A DNA stretch of 64,000 nt from JAABTH01 sp964390725 (GTDB lineage Bacteria > Bacillota > Dethiobacteria > DTU022): NCBI GenBank assembly GCA_964390725.1, contig CAYMIW010000005.1, positions 1-64,000 of the forward strand, given 5' to 3'. A model generated the notes under the pieces. The model did no database searches. It saw only the letters and a program-made list of their open reading frames with translations, and was not told the origin of the DNA. The translations under genes and the position numbers were made by a program. Below, piece after piece: positions 62,012 to 64,000 of this stretch (positions are counted from its first letter, which is position 1; every line of letters starts with the position of its first letter).

Positions 62012-63286
62012 TCAAATTTGCTCGTAGGTTAAAATTTTCGCATTGTTACCATGCCGCTCCCTTGTTTTAGACAGCGCTGTAGAAAGATCGTCGCAATAAT
62101 CCAGACCCAGGCGTTCTGCTTCAGGGGCTTTAATACCATCAGAAATCAGGATGACTTTAAACTTTTTGCGGGCGATAATATCTCCGATCAGGGCCAGATG
62201 GGAAGCTGCAGTAAGATCGTCAACTTTACCCTGCTTAACCAGAGCGGCCACCTCATTATATGGCCGGTAGCCCCACTCCAGCACGGCCGAATGCTCTTTT
62301 GCTACCCCGTCAGGGCAGGCTGCAACCAGAACTAGGGTGCCCTCTTCCCGTAGAAGGATATTGGCCACGTAGAGACCGGCCATTGCTTCCCACAGCTCCG
62401 GGCGGTCTGTTCCACCACCAACAATCATTACATCGGGTTGTTCCAGGGGCAGGTCAAGCAGGGGAACAGAACGGGATTTTTCGATAAGAAATCGGTGAGC
62501 CTGTACGAAGTCACCGGCGGCCAACCCGCAGATCTGCCCCAGTTTATTCTCAATAACGTTAATAATTAGGTGCAGGCCGACCATGCTAACCGCTTTTTCG
62601 ATTTCTAAGCGCATCGGGTTGTTTTCCTGGCCGAATATATTTTCTACGGGATAGCTCGCTGCCGTCCAGTGAAAATAGTCAGTGGAATCTTTTCCGGCCA
62701 GTCCCGGCAGAATGATTTTTGCTCCACCTGACCAGCCAGCCACGGGATGTGGTTTTACTGTTCCCAGGCCAATGTGCAGCTTATCCTCGAAAAGGGCACG
62801 GTTAAACTGTAGCGGTATGCCGAGGGGTGAACAACCTTGCATGATCAGCTCGTCTGGTTCATTCCAGTTATGCCGCAGGAAGCGATAGTGTTCGGTAATA
62901 TATGGGCCCCACTGTTTTTTCAAATCGGCGTCACTCATCGGTTTATGGGTTCCACCGGCAACAGCGATGATGACCCGATCGGGTCCGAACCCTAGCTTGA
63001 ACAGTTCATCCAGGAGAACAGTAAGAACCGGGGTCAGGTCGGTGCGCCGAGTATGATCGGGCACGGCAATGAGGACCTCCTCTCTGCCCCGCAGCAGCTC
63101 AACTAACGGCGGGCTGCCGATTGGACTGGAAAGGGCCTTTAGTAGATCACCTTTCAGATCACTCAGCGGTTTGGCAGGAGGTATGGAGGCGGTCTTGACC
63201 AGGTTATTCTCCTCAATTTCCGCGGTTAGATACTGATCGTAATAGCAAAAACGGACTTCCTTCTTAGAGCCGTCCATATTTTTCAT
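62012..63286 (-). CDS. LarA-family nickel-pincer racemase/epimerase
   Basis: This 424-residue protein belongs to the lactate racemase LarA (DUF2088) superfamily. The residues that bind or use the nickel-pincer cofactor in LarA are visible: Asp77 and Arg80 (PDHTRR), His114 (GGTHKP), His180, the covalent Lys190 (SGGAK) and His206. Relatives racemise lactate or malate or epimerise gluconate at C2. A 2-hydroxy sugar acid is the likely substrate. The maturation genes larB, larC and larE are not in the window. It overlaps the aldolase gene by 23 bp. Confidence 0.88.
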   Translation of the reverse strand: MKNMDGSKKEVRFCYYDQYLTAEIEENNLVKTASIPPAKPLSDLKGDLLKALSSPIGSPPLVELLRGREEVLIAVPDHTRRTDLTPVLTVLLDELFKLGFGPDRVIIAVAGGTHKPMSDADLKKQWGPYITEHYRFLRHNWNEPDELIMQGCSPLGIPLQFNRALFEDKLHIGLGTVKPHPVAGWSGGAKIILPGLAGKDSTDYFHWTAASYPVENIFGQENNPMRLEIEKAVSMVGLHLIINVIENKLGQICGLAAGDFVQAHRFLIEKSRSVPLLDLPLEQPDVMIVGGGTDRPELWEAMAGLYVANILLREEGTLVLVAACPDGVAKEHSAVLEWGYRPYNEVAALVKQGKVDDLTAASHLALIGDIIARKKFKVILISDGIKAPEAERLGLDYCDDLSTALSKTRERHGNNAKILTYEQI

Positions 63287-63968
63287 ACACTTCCTTCAGG
63301 GAACGTCCTTCCCGGAGCTCCTGACGGGAGCGCCGTTCATCGTGAACCCTTTCTTCAGATAGCTTCAGAACCTGCCTGAGATCGACTTCACTGATTGGGA
63401 TAACTACTACCCCATCTCGATCGGCAAAGATTATATCACCCGGGTTAACTTTGACACCGCCACAGGTGATGGGCAGGTTCACTCCGCTTAGCTGAGCCCG
63501 GCCAACCGAATCGGTGGGAATGCTGCCCCGGGCCCAGACCGGAAAATCGATCTCCAGCAGGCGGGGGATGTCGCGAATCGGTCCGTCAACTACTGCACCA
63601 ACGGAGCTGCAGTAGTAACGGGCTGTAGTTCCCATCAGTTCGCCGAAAGCTCCGGAACCGTAGAAACCGTTGGTGGTAATAACCATCATTGCTCCCCGGG
63701 GGACATTTTCAAAGACAGCTTCTAAAATTCCCTTCACAAATGATGGGTCCATGTCGGAAAGATGTCGCGGCATTGATGAATCGGCCATGTCTTCTTCCAT
63801 TGTGAAAGCGGGCCCGGCAGCTGTCCGGTTGGAAATGATCGGGCTGAAACCCGCCGCCAGGGATGCTTCGAAAAATCCGAGTTCATCAAGAGAATCGGAC
63901 ACGGCTGGCGTATAGAGCTTTTCCAACCGTCGGCAAATCTGAAATATTTCTTCCTCTGAGAAGTTCAT
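63264..63968 (-). CDS. RraA-family class II aldolase/decarboxylase
   Basis: This 234-residue protein is of the RraA/HMG (4-hydroxy-4-methyl-2-oxoglutarate) aldolase fold. The active-site segments GAFGELMGTTARYYCSSVGAVVDGPIRD (Gly loop, Arg, Asp) and CGGVKVNPGDIIFADRDGVVVIP are complete. Relatives split 2-keto acids to pyruvate or decarboxylate oxaloacetate. It would be the last catabolic step of the operon and is its first gene in the window. I use ATG 63968, with GAAGGAG 9 nt upstream. More operon genes may lie to the right of the window. Confidence 0.88.
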   Translation of the reverse strand: MNFSEEEIFQICRRLEKLYTPAVSDSLDELGFFEASLAAGFSPIISNRTAAGPAFTMEEDMADSSMPRHLSDMDPSFVKGILEAVFENVPRGAMMVITTNGFYGSGAFGELMGTTARYYCSSVGAVVDGPIRDIPRLLEIDFPVWARGSIPTDSVGRAQLSGVNLPITCGGVKVNPGDIIFADRDGVVVIPISEVDLRQVLKLSEERVHDERRSRQELREGRSLKEVYEKYGRL

Positions 63969-64000
63969 GCTGATCACTCCTTCATTAAAATTTGCGCTGT

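Noticed and set aside
1..64000. tRNA, rRNA, CRISPR arrays, insertion sequences, prophage or conjugative genes
   Set aside because: I looked for T-arm and anticodon-like patterns, repeated spacers, transposase motifs and terminal repeats and saw none that hold up.

Overview
The window reads as a chromosome segment of a strictly anaerobic, low-to-moderate G+C Bacillota (class Clostridia or a near relative). The main evidence is conserved gene order: rplY(ctc)-pth ... mfd-spoVB/yabM-yabN(mazG)-hup-divIC-yabR-tilS-hpt-ftsH, then a folate operon and coaX, which follows the Bacillus/Clostridium chromosome. Metabolic markers fit an anaerobe: pyruvate:ferredoxin oxidoreductase, formate-tetrahydrofolate ligase, two iron-type alcohol dehydrogenases, a formate/nitrite-family channel and several radical SAM enzymes. 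The species cannot be named from this sequence. The sporulation genes that usually sit inside this synteny (spoVT, yabP, yabQ, spoIIE) are absent here.

Layout. 1-1.4 kb: rplY and pth. 1.4-9.1 kb: an accessory block between pth and mfd with amtB-glnK (forward), then on the reverse strand an alcohol dehydrogenase-histidine kinase-NtrC-like activator operon, and a formate/nitrite channel plus a small cysteine-rich protein. The channel gene has a full-consensus sigma-54 promoter, and its cytoplasmic N-terminus carries the same Cys4 domain as the small protein. 9.1-22.3 kb: housekeeping genes mfd to ftsH and a P1 peptidase; yabR appears to start at a rare AUC codon. 22.5-24.3 kb: fhs. 24.3-28.9 kb: reverse-strand operon CPBP-like membrane protein-folE-HD hydrolase-folP-folB-folK. 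29.0-31.6 kb: coaX, a small membrane protein, a patatin and a nitroreductase, with a perfect 18-bp palindrome over the coaX promoter. 31.7-36.7 kb: nifJ (PFOR) and a second alcohol dehydrogenase. 36.8-44.0 kb: phosphate regulon phoP-phoR-pstS-pstC-pstA-pstB-phoU, with an 11-bp-periodic PHO box array before pstS.

44.2-48.1 kb: an alpha/beta hydrolase, YgiQ and another radical SAM protein. 48.1-54.0 kb: a reverse-strand signalling operon of substrate-binding lipoprotein, HAMP histidine kinase, single-domain response regulator, and a REC-REC-PAS-GAF-GAF-HD-GYP protein. 54.2-55.6 kb: DEAD-box helicase. 55.9-64 kb: a visibly more G+C-rich reverse-strand operon encoding an RraA-type aldolase, LarA-type racemase/epimerase, IlvD/Edd-type dehydratase, NAD-dependent sugar dehydrogenase/epimerase, MBL-fold lactonase-like protein, an Nramp-fold transporter lacking the metal-binding residues, and a GPH-type symporter. 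Together these look like an uncharacterised sugar-acid or hydroxy-acid catabolic pathway. It probably continues beyond the right edge.

Best candidates for undescribed biology are the sigma-54-controlled FNT channel with its duplicated Cys4 domain, and the sugar-acid operon with the non-canonical Nramp protein. No tRNA, rRNA, CRISPR array, insertion sequence or prophage was seen.
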